A DNA stretch of 35,380 nt from NCBI GenBank assembly GCA_964547415.1, contig CAZJNX010000015.1, positions 1 through 35,380 on the forward strand, in the 5' to 3' direction. The stretch comes from CAZJNX01 sp964547415. Its GTDB lineage: Bacteria; Pseudomonadota; Alphaproteobacteria; Rhizobiales; Amorphaceae. This document shows, piece by piece, positions 29,100-35,380 of the stretch; the first letter of the stretch is position 1, and each line of letters opens with the position of its first letter. The translations under genes and the position numbers were made by a program. The notes under the pieces were generated by a model. That model was not told the origin of the DNA, made no database searches, and saw nothing but the letters and a program-made list of their open reading frames with translations.

Positions 29100-30893
29100 A
29101 TGTCCTATCGCGCTCCGGTCGACGACATCGCCTTCACCCTCCTCGAGGTGGCGGGCCTGAAGGAGGCCCTCGCGGACGGCCTCGGCGAGGACCTCGCCCC
29201 CGACCTCGTCCGCCAGGTGATACACGAGGCGGGCCGGTTCGCCGACGAGGTGGTCGCCCCCGCCGACCCCGCGGGCGAGGCGGCGCCGCCGCGGATCGTG
29301 GACGGCGACGTCGTCACCAGCGAAGCGTGGAGGGCCCTTTACCGCGCCTGGGCGGACGGCGGCTGGGCCTCCCTCACCGGGGATCCGGCGTTCGGCGGCC
29401 AGGGCCTGCCCCAGGCCCTCAACGCGGCCGTGAGCGAGATCTGGAACCAGGCCTCCGTCGCCTTCGCCCTCAACCCGCTCCTCACCCTAGGCGCCATCGA
29501 GGCCATCTCGGCCCACGCCTCGCCGGAGATCAAGGCCCTCTACCTGCCGAAGCTGGTGGCGGGGGAGTGGACCGGCACCATGAACCTCACCGAGCCGGAG
29601 GCGGGCTCGGACCTGTCGGCGCTGCGCACCCGCGCCGAGCGGGCGGGGGACGGCACCTACCGCCTGTTCGGCCAGAAGATCTACATCACCTACGGCGACC
29701 ACGACCTTTCGGAAAACATCGTCCACCTCGTGCTCGCGCGCCTGCCGGACGCGCCCCCCGGCACCCGCGGCATCTCCCTGTTCCTCGTGCCCAAGTGGAT
29801 CCCGGACGCGGACGGGGCGCCCGCCGCGCGCAACGACCTGCGCGCGGCCGGCCTCGAGAACAAGCTCGGCATCCACGGCTCGCCCACCTGCACCATGGTC
29901 TACGGCGAGGGCGAGGGCGCCGTCGGCTGGCTGATCGGGGAGGAGAACCGGGGCCTCAGGTGCATGTTCACCATGATGAACAACGCACGGCTCGCCGTCG
30001 GCGTCCAGGGCGCCGCCCTTGCCGAGGCCTCCACCCAGCACGCCTTCGCCCACGCCCGCGAGCGGCGGCAGGGGAGGGCGGCGACCTTCGCCGGCGAGGG
30101 GATGGCCCCGATCGTCCACCACCCGGACGTGAAGCGCATGCTTCTTGCCATGCGCACGATGACCGGGGCGGCCCGCACCGTGTGCTACGCCCTCGCCGTC
30201 GCCATCGACCGCGCCCGGGCGGGGCCGGAGGCGGAGCGGGCGCAGTGGCAGGCGCGGGCCGACCTCCTCACCCCCGTCGCCAAGGCCTTTTCCACCGACG
30301 CGGGGGTGGAGGTCGCCTCCCTCGGCGTCCAGGTGTTCGGCGGCATGGGCTACATCGAGGAAGCGGGGGCGGCGCGCTTCTACCGGGACGCCCGCATCTT
30401 CCCGATCTACGAGGGCACGAACGGCATCCAGGCCATCGACCTCGTGACCCGCAAGCTGCCCATGGGGGAGGGGGAGGCGGTGCGCGCCTTCCTCGCCGAG
30501 CTGTCGGCGGAGGTGGAGCGGGTGCGCGGCGCCAACGATCTCGACCTCGCAGACACGGCCGAGATCCTGTCGGAGGCGCTCGCCGCCCTCGCCCGCGCGA
30601 CGGAGGTGATGCTTCAGCGCCTCGCGGGCCCCGCCGCGGCGCGGGAGGAGGCGCTCGCCGGGGCGACGGCGTACCTGCGCGCCTTCGGCCTCGTGGCGGG
30701 CGGCACCTTCCTCGCCCGCGCGGCGCGTCTTGCCCGCGGCTCGTCCGCGCCCGGCGCCTCGCCGTACCTGCGGACCCTCTCGGCGCGCTTCTTCGCCGAG
30801 CAGCACGTCGCCGCGGTGCCCGGCCTCGTGCGGACGGTGACCCACGGCGGCGCCACGGTGGCGGCCGCCGATCCGGAGCGCCTCGCCGTCTGA
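29100..30893 (+). CDS. Acyl-CoA dehydrogenase, long form with extra N- and C-terminal domains
   Basis: A 597-residue FAD enzyme that introduces the 2,3 double bond in an acyl-CoA. MSYRAPVDDIAFTLLEVAGL is the N-terminal helix region of the long (AcdB/DmdC-like) subgroup. The central domain has TMNLTEPEAGSDLSALRTRA with the FAD-binding segment, IYITYGDHDLSENIVHLVLA, MFTMMNNARLAVGVQGAALA, and QVFGGMGYIEEAGAARFYRD. The catalytic base is E438 in YEGTNGIQAIDLVTRKL. A C-terminal domain of about 130 residues follows. Some close relatives act on 3-methylmercaptopropionyl-CoA; the sequence alone does not separate that from other acyl-CoA substrates. ATG 29100 follows GGGAAACG. No thiolase or hydratase gene adjoins it. 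Confidence 0.95.
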   Translation: MSYRAPVDDIAFTLLEVAGLKEALADGLGEDLAPDLVRQVIHEAGRFADEVVAPADPAGEAAPPRIVDGDVVTSEAWRALYRAWADGGWASLTGDPAFGGQGLPQALNAAVSEIWNQASVAFALNPLLTLGAIEAISAHASPEIKALYLPKLVAGEWTGTMNLTEPEAGSDLSALRTRAERAGDGTYRLFGQKIYITYGDHDLSENIVHLVLARLPDAPPGTRGISLFLVPKWIPDADGAPAARNDLRAAGLENKLGIHGSPTCTMVYGEGEGAVGWLIGEENRGLRCMFTMMNNARLAVGVQGAALAEASTQHAFAHARERRQGRAATFAGEGMAPIVHHPDVKRMLLAMRTMTGAARTVCYALAVAIDRARAGPEAERAQWQARADLLTPVAKAFSTDAGVEVASLGVQVFGGMGYIEEAGAARFYRDARIFPIYEGTNGIQAIDLVTRKLPMGEGEAVRAFLAELSAEVERVRGANDLDLADTAEILSEALAALARATEVMLQRLAGPAAAREEALAGATAYLRAFGLVAGGTFLARAARLARGSSAPGASPYLRTLSARFFAEQHVAAVPGLVRTVTHGGATVAAADPERLAV

Positions 30894-30908
30894 GACGGCG
30901 GGCGGGTG

Positions 30909-31400
30909 TCAGAAGCGGAAGCAGTCCTCCGGGGCGGGCGAGGCGCATTCCGGGTGGATGAATAGGGTCGCCGCCCCGAACGGACCGTCCGGCTCCTGTT
31001 CGAGGAGCGGGCGGAAGGTGAAGGCGAGCCCCTCGTCCGCCGTCTTCGCGGAGGTGAGTTCGAGCGCCACGTCCCGCGCCCCGCCGTCCTCGGCGAGGAT
31101 GGACAGCACCGCGTTCGGCGGGTCGGCCGAGAAGGTCGCCGGATGGGCGTCCCAGGCCGTGAGGAAGGCGGCCACCGTCATGTGCCCCACGCGCCGGGCC
31201 GGGCCGTCGGCGACGACCACCACCGTGGGGACGGCTGCGAGCGTGACGACGCCCTCTTCAACCGATCCGGCCGCTGTGCCGAGGGCGAACAGGGGGCTGC
31301 CGCCCGTCGCCTCGTCGAGCACCACCGACTGGGCGCGCGCGGGCGCCGAGAGGGCGAAGGCGAGGCCGGCGAGCGCCAGCCAGCGGACGATGTGGGCCAA
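30909..31400 (-). CDS. Hypothetical exported protein
   Basis: A protein of about 163 residues that I do not recognise. The signal peptide reads HIVRWLALAGLAFALSAPAR and ends at ARA-Q. The mature part looks beta-rich with LAAVPTVVVVADGPARRVGH, a helix MTVAAFLTAWDAHPATFSAD, ALELTSAKTADEGLAFTFRP, and a conserved-looking end FIHPECASPAPEDCFRF with two cysteines. I prefer TTG 31400, because GGGAGAG lies six bases upstream; ATG 31424 gives eight more residues but has no ribosome binding site. It converges on the acyl-CoA dehydrogenase with only 15 bases between stops and lies 238 bases downstream of the site-2 protease gene. Confidence 0.75.
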   Translation of the reverse strand: MAHIVRWLALAGLAFALSAPARAQSVVLDEATGGSPLFALGTAAGSVEEGVVTLAAVPTVVVVADGPARRVGHMTVAAFLTAWDAHPATFSADPPNAVLSILAEDGGARDVALELTSAKTADEGLAFTFRPLLEQEPDGPFGAATLFIHPECASPAPEDCFRF

Positions 31401-31638
31401 TGGTGTCTCTCCCTGTCTTGCCATCGCACGAGCGGCGTCGCGGCACGATGCCCCGGTTTCGCCGCGACCGCCGGACCTGGACGAACGGCCCCCGCCCGTC
31501 TCGTCGGACAGGCGGACGATGCGTGCACCCCGGAGGCGAACGCATCGCGGGAGTGCCTCGATCACGGTGTGACCGGCGCCGGAACGACCCGCGCCGCCCG
31601 TCCGGACGAGGTGGCGACCCGGGCCGCGCCGGGAGAGC

Positions 31639-32784
31639 TCAGGCCTGCGGCCCGGCCGGGAGAGCGCGCCCGACGCCGCCGGCGGCGGGCGAGGCGCCGG
31701 ACCCGGAACCGCCCGCCGCCCGGTTCAGCATCATCAACTCGGACAGGTTGTCGAGGCTCACGTAGCCCGACAGGCGGCCCGCCCCGTCGAGGATGGCGAC
31801 CGCCCGCGCCTCGGAGCGGGCGATGCCTTCCATCACCTCCTCGAGCGGCGCCGTCTCCACGGCGGTCGGCACCTCCCGCACCATGAAGGCGGAGACCGGC
31901 GTCGACGGACCGCCCGTCTTGAGGGCCTCGATGAGGCCCGCGCGCGTCACGAAACCCTCGAAGCGCTCGCCCCTCGCGATCACCGGGAACTCCTGCTGCG
32001 TGGTGGCGAGAAGGAGGCGCGAGGCGTCCTCGGCCGTCGCCTCGGCGGGGAGCGTCTCGTAGCGGCGGATGGTGGCGTCCCGCGCCGTCCGGCCGAGGGC
32101 CATCGCCCGTTCCTCCACCATGCGGCTTTCCGCCCCCGCGGCGAGCCAGATGAACACGCCGATGAGGACGAGGAGCGGGTTGCCGAGGAGGCCGAGGAAG
32201 ACGAACAGCGCCGCGAACGCCTGCCCCGCCCGCGCGGCGATCGCCGTCGCCCGCACCCGGTCGGTGAACATCGCCAGCACCGCCCTCAAGACCCGTCCCC
32301 CGTCCGTCGGGAAGGCGGGGATGAGGTTGAAGGCGACGAGGATGACGTTGACCGCCGCGAGCCGACCGGCGAGCGACATGGAGGCGTCCTGCACCTGCGC
32401 GGCGTCGGCGAGGTCGAAGCGGGCGCCGAGGACGAGGAACAAGACCGCGGCGATGACGACGTTCACGGCCGGTCCGGCGAGGGCGACGAGGATCTCCTCC
32501 CGCGGCCGCTCGGGCATCCGCTCGAGGCTGGCGACGCCGCCGAAAGGATAGAGCGTGATGTCGGGCGTCCTGATGCCGAAGCGGCGCGCCACGAGCACGT
32601 GCCCGAACTCGTGGAGGACGACGCAGGCGAAGACGAGCGTGATGAACAGGACCCCGTCGGGGGCCGAGGGAAGCCCGCCGCGGCCCCAGTAGAGCGCCGC
32701 GACCCAGGCGAGGAGGAGGAGGAAGGTGAGGTGGATCCGGACCGTCGTGCCCTTGACGGAGCCGAGCCTGATGGACCAGCGCAT
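31639..32784 (-). CDS. Site-2 protease family zinc metalloprotease with two CBS domains
   Basis: A 381-residue M50 intramembrane protease, which cuts membrane proteins within or near the bilayer. MRWSIRLGSVKGTTVRIHLT opens the family; the zinc motif HEFGH is at residues 58-62 within VVLHEFGHVLVARRFGI, and the third ligand is D161 in NLIPAFPTDGGRVLRA. Four to six membrane segments precede a cytoplasmic pair of CBS domains (about residues 245-365), which usually bind adenine nucleotides and may gate activity. A Gly/Ser/Pro tail ends the protein. ATG 32784 follows GGAGG closely. It diverges from the methyltransferase-like gene. The substrate is not evident; no anti-sigma factor gene is adjacent. 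Confidence 0.95.
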   Translation of the reverse strand: MRWSIRLGSVKGTTVRIHLTFLLLLAWVAALYWGRGGLPSAPDGVLFITLVFACVVLHEFGHVLVARRFGIRTPDITLYPFGGVASLERMPERPREEILVALAGPAVNVVIAAVLFLVLGARFDLADAAQVQDASMSLAGRLAAVNVILVAFNLIPAFPTDGGRVLRAVLAMFTDRVRATAIAARAGQAFAALFVFLGLLGNPLLVLIGVFIWLAAGAESRMVEERAMALGRTARDATIRRYETLPAEATAEDASRLLLATTQQEFPVIARGERFEGFVTRAGLIEALKTGGPSTPVSAFMVREVPTAVETAPLEEVMEGIARSEARAVAILDGAGRLSGYVSLDNLSELMMLNRAAGGSGSGASPAAGGVGRALPAGPQA

Positions 32785-32964
32785 GGGACCTCCGGTGGCT
32801 GTGTCGCCGGCCTTCATGTCGGCCGGCGTCGCGTGCTGGACAACCCTTGCCGGCGGACCCACGATCCGGCGCGCATCGCCATGCCGCACCGCCCCGCCGG
32901 CCTTGACCGGCCGCGCCTCCGGTGCGTGATGGCGGTCGGCCACGGGAGACAAGGCGGAGGACCC

Positions 32965-33450
32965 ATGGGCGAGGAACGGGACGACGCGGGAGTGCCGAGC
33001 CGCTTTCCCTGGCCGCCGGTGATCCTCCTGGGGTGCCTGGCCGCGACCTTCCTCCTCGACGCGGTCCTTCCCCTGCCGTTCCCGGGCGGGACGGTCGGCC
33101 TCGTCCTGTCGGCGGCCGGGGCGGTGCTGGCCCTCGGGGCGGTCGCGGTGGACGTCTGGGCGATCCGCACCCTCTCGCGGGCGCGCACGACGGTCCTGCC
33201 CCACAAGGCGTCCGGGATCCTGGTGACGGGGGGGCCGTTCGCCCGTTCGCGCAACCCGATCTACCTGGCGAACGCGGCACTCGTCGCCGGCCTCGGCCTG
33301 TTCGCGGGCACCCTTTGGGGCGTTCCGGCCGCCGTTCTCCTCGCCCTCCTCACGGCGCGCCTCGCGATCCGCGGGGAGGAGCGTCACCTCGCCGCCCGCT
33401 TCGGCGAGGCCTACGAGGCCTACCGCGCGCGGGTCCCGCGCTGGCTCTGA
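32965..33450 (+). CDS. Isoprenylcysteine carboxyl methyltransferase-like membrane protein
   Basis: A 161-residue membrane protein of the ICMT/PEMT-like family (SAM-dependent, multi-pass). Hydrophobic segments are at about residues 17-36, 42-66 and 103-128. The C-terminal half has the typical cofactor site: VTGGPFARSRNPIYLANAAL, where RNPIY marks the SAM-binding motif, and RGEERHLAARFGEAYEAYRA followed by RVPRWL. Bacteria have no prenylated CaaX proteins of the eukaryotic type, so the substrate is probably a small molecule or lipid and is unknown. ATG 32965 follows GGCGGAGGA. Divergent from the protease gene. Confidence 0.9.
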   Translation: MGEERDDAGVPSRFPWPPVILLGCLAATFLLDAVLPLPFPGGTVGLVLSAAGAVLALGAVAVDVWAIRTLSRARTTVLPHKASGILVTGGPFARSRNPIYLANAALVAGLGLFAGTLWGVPAAVLLALLTARLAIRGEERHLAARFGEAYEAYRARVPRWL

Positions 33451-33535
33451 GGACGCGCTGGCTCCGGGGGGTTGCGCGCGGGCGCCGCCCGTGCTGACGG
33501 TGTCGGCCACGACGGCGCGCTCGGGGGGGCGGGAC

Positions 33536-34057
33536 ATGAGCGGGACGGCACCCATCGTCAACATCGACGACATCCTCGCGGGCGAGGACCACGTCGACGT
33601 CAACGGCCCGCGCGGCCCGTTCGAGGCGCGCCTCGGCCTCCTCGGCAAGGCGCTCGGCACCCGCAACCTCGGCGTCAACGTCACCGTGGTGCCGGCGGGC
33701 AAGAGGGCGTGGCCGCGCCACTACCACTACGCCAACGACGAACTCTTCGTGATTCTCGAAGGGGCGGGAACGCTCCACCTCGGGGAGGAGAGCCACCCCC
33801 TCAAGGCGAACGACGTCGTTTCGATCCTCGCGGGCACCGGCATCCCGTTCACGATCGAGAACACGTCGGACGCGCCGCTGCGGTACCTTGCCATCTCCAC
33901 CCTCTTCCACCCGGACGTCTTCGTCTATCCCGACAGCGACAAGATCGGCGTGATGGCCGGCGGCGGGCCGATGCGGGAGGCGCCGGAGGGCGGGGAGAAG
34001 CTGGTGCGCTTCATTCGCGCCGACATGAAGGTCGGCTATTGGGACGGGGAGGCCTGA
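33536..34057 (+). CDS. Cupin-domain protein
   Basis: A 173-residue single-cupin protein. The first cupin motif appears as PRHYHYANDELFVILEGAGT (two histidines and a glutamate as likely metal ligands), and the second is the weaker LHLGEESHPLKANDVVSILA with GTGIPFTIENTSDAPLRYLA. Such proteins are usually isomerases, dioxygenases or sugar-binding folds; the sequence does not show which. The C-terminus (MREAPEGGEKLVRFIRADMK, ending in YWDGEA) is a feature of a group of uncharacterised cupins. ATG 33536 follows GGGGGGCGGGA; GTG 33491 would add fifteen residues of random appearance. It lies 71 bases before pdhC in the same direction. Confidence 0.88.
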   Translation: MSGTAPIVNIDDILAGEDHVDVNGPRGPFEARLGLLGKALGTRNLGVNVTVVPAGKRAWPRHYHYANDELFVILEGAGTLHLGEESHPLKANDVVSILAGTGIPFTIENTSDAPLRYLAISTLFHPDVFVYPDSDKIGVMAGGGPMREAPEGGEKLVRFIRADMKVGYWDGEA

Positions 34058-34128
34058 GCTCCTTTGCGACGGTTCCGCTCGCCGCCGATCCGCTCTAGAA
34101 CCGGCGGAACCGAGGAAGGAGCGCGCGA

Positions 34129-35380
34129 ATGCCCACACCGATCCTGATGCCCGCCCTGTCGCCGACCATGGAGGCCGGGACGCTCGCCAGGTGGCTCGTC
34201 GGGAAGGGCGATGCCGTCTCGCCCGGCGACGTGATCGCCGAGATCGAGACCGACAAGGCCACCATGGAGGTGGAGGCCGTCGACGAGGGCACCGTGGGCG
34301 AGATCCTGGTGGCCGAGGGCACGGCCGACGTTCCCGTCAACCAGCCCATCGCCATCCTGCTCGCGGAGGGCGAGGACGAGAGCGCGCTGCAGGGGGCATC
34401 CGCCCCCGCCGGCAACGGGGCCACCGGCAGCGCCCAGGCCGCCGCCGAGACCGCCCCGGGCGGCGCGGCCGACACGACCCGCACCGAGCCCGCGCCTGCG
34501 CCGTCCCCGGCACCGGCCGCCCCGGCACCGGCCGCCCCGGCACCGGCCGCCCCGGCGCCGCGGGGGAACGGCGCGGCCGCGGGCCGCATCTTCGCCTCCC
34601 CGCTCGCCCGCCGCCTCGCCGCCGAGAACGGGATCGACCTTGCCGCCCTCGCCGGTTCCGGCCCCCACGGCCGCATCGTCCGCCGCGACATCGACAAGGC
34701 GCTCGCCGAGGGGCCGCGCCCCGCGCCCGCGCCCGCCGAGGCCCCCGCCGCCGCCCCGGCCGGCCCGCAGACACCGCCAGCCCCTGCCGAGCGCCCGGCC
34801 GCCCCGCCGCCCACCGGCGCGCCCGCGGGCATGACCGACGAGCAGATCCGCGCCCTCTTCCCCGGTGGCGACTACGAGGAGCTGCCCCACGACGGCATGC
34901 GGCGCACCATCGCCCGCCGCCTCGTGGAGTCCAAGCAGACCGTCCCCCACTTCTACCTGACGGTGGACGTGGAGCTCGACGCGCTCCTGAAGCTGCGCGG
35001 CGAGATCAACGCCGCCGCGCCCGCGGACAAGGACGGCAAGCCCGCCTACAAGCTCTCGGTCAACGACTTCGTCATCAAGGCGCTCGCCCTCGCCCTGAAA
35101 CAGGTGCCGATGGCGAACGTCACCTTCACCTCCACCGCCCGCCTCCTCCACAGGCAGGTGGACGTGGGCGTGGCGGTCGCGATCCCCGACGGGCTCATCA
35201 CCCCGGTGATCCGCCGCGCCGACACCAAGTCGCTCTCCGTCATCTCCAACGAGATGAAGGACCTCGCCCGCCGCGCCCGCGAGAAGAAGCTGAAGCCCGA
35301 GGAGTACCAGGGCGGGACGACGGCCGTCTCCAACCTCGGCATGTTCGGCATCCGCGAGTTCTCCGCCGTCATCAACCCGC
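34129..35380 (+). CDS. pdhC: Pyruvate dehydrogenase complex E2, dihydrolipoamide acetyltransferase (5' part)
   Basis: The E2 core of pyruvate dehydrogenase, which moves acetyl groups from lipoamide to CoA. About 417 residues are visible; the gene continues past the right edge. One lipoyl domain is present (MPALSPTMEAGTLARWLVGK, with the lipoylated K43 in ETDKATMEV), then an Ala/Pro linker, the peripheral-subunit-binding domain (FASPLARRLAAENGIDLAAL, residues about 155-190), a second linker, and the start of the catalytic domain (RRTIARRLVESKQTVPHFYL). MPALSPTME marks the pyruvate rather than the 2-oxoglutarate enzyme. ATG 34129 follows GAGGAAGGA. The E1 genes pdhA and pdhB normally sit just upstream in Alphaproteobacteria but are not there. 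Confidence 0.95.
   Translation, partial: MPTPILMPALSPTMEAGTLARWLVGKGDAVSPGDVIAEIETDKATMEVEAVDEGTVGEILVAEGTADVPVNQPIAILLAEGEDESALQGASAPAGNGATGSAQAAAETAPGGAADTTRTEPAPAPSPAPAAPAPAAPAPAAPAPRGNGAAAGRIFASPLARRLAAENGIDLAALAGSGPHGRIVRRDIDKALAEGPRPAPAPAEAPAAAPAGPQTPPAPAERPAAPPPTGAPAGMTDEQIRALFPGGDYEELPHDGMRRTIARRLVESKQTVPHFYLTVDVELDALLKLRGEINAAAPADKDGKPAYKLSVNDFVIKALALALKQVPMANVTFTSTARLLHRQVDVGVAVAIPDGLITPVIRRADTKSLSVISNEMKDLARRAREKKLKPEEYQGGTTAVSNLGMFGIREFSAVINP
34511..34555. repeat. Three perfect 15-base tandem copies in the pdhC linker
   Basis: CACCGGCCGCCCCGG occurs three times without a mismatch, encoding the flexible Ala/Pro linker (PAPAA units) between the lipoyl and subunit-binding domains. 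Linkers of this kind often vary in repeat number. Confidence 0.85.

Noticed and set aside
1..35380. CRISPR array, tRNA or rRNA genes, insertion sequences, phage or toxin-antitoxin genes
   Set aside because: No spaced direct repeats, cloverleaf-like segments, transposase or integrase motifs were recognised; the tandem repeats found lie inside protein linkers.

Overview
The window is very GC-rich chromosomal DNA (roughly three quarters G+C by eye) and reads as an alphaproteobacterium with lipopolysaccharide. The evidence is a set of lipopolysaccharide transport genes (lptC, lptA, lptF, lptG, lptD), an ELM1-family protein, a short HRDC-less RNase D, a trxB-lysR pair, an alphaproteobacterial type Der GTPase, and pdhC with one lipoyl domain. 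The order within the class cannot be fixed from the sequence alone. I see no rRNA, tRNA, CRISPR array, prophage, integrase or insertion sequence; this is mostly core chromosome.

Layout. 1-4479 (+): end of bamB, der, rnd, lptC, lptA. 4601-5098 (-): an Lrp/AsnC regulator broken by one in-frame amber codon, divergent from an ELM1-family gene. 6355-9465 (+): trxB, a LysR regulator and a DUF1624 membrane protein, convergent with a stand-alone Lrp ligand-binding domain (9452-9688, -). 9805-12124 (+): a TPP riboswitch followed by the tightly overlapping thiM-thiE-thiD salvage operon. 12369-14123 (-): three exported proteins, one with a PRC-barrel. 14305-18996 (+): a TAXI-type TRAP transporter (binding protein and fused permease, with a possible small ORF between them), an HD oxygenase with every PhnZ active-site residue, and rnhB. 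19131-21287 (-): GST and pepA, divergent from lptF-lptG-lptD (21508-26175, +). 26610-29009 (-): sua5, an HDAC-family gene and xseB. 29100-30893 (+): an acyl-CoA dehydrogenase. 30909-32784 (-): an exported protein and a site-2 protease with CBS domains. 32965-35380 (+): an isoprenylcysteine methyltransferase-like protein, a cupin, and pdhC running off the end.

How the genes work together. Two loci supply the Lpt bridge: LptC/LptA (periplasm) and LptF/LptG/LptD (inner membrane and outer membrane). bamB belongs to outer-membrane protein assembly. ThiM, ThiE and ThiD recycle thiamine precursors under feedback by thiamine pyrophosphate. The TRAP transporter and the HD oxygenase are adjacent and may be co-transcribed, which raises the idea of an imported organophosphonate, but this is inference.

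I did not find a convincing wholly new multi-gene system. The best leads are the TPP riboswitch whose aptamer contains the thiM ribosome binding site, the orphan PhnZ-like oxygenase beside a TAXI-TRAP transporter, the amber-interrupted Lrp gene with a near-perfect inverted copy of its 3' end beside lptA, and a palindrome overlapping the likely pepA promoter.
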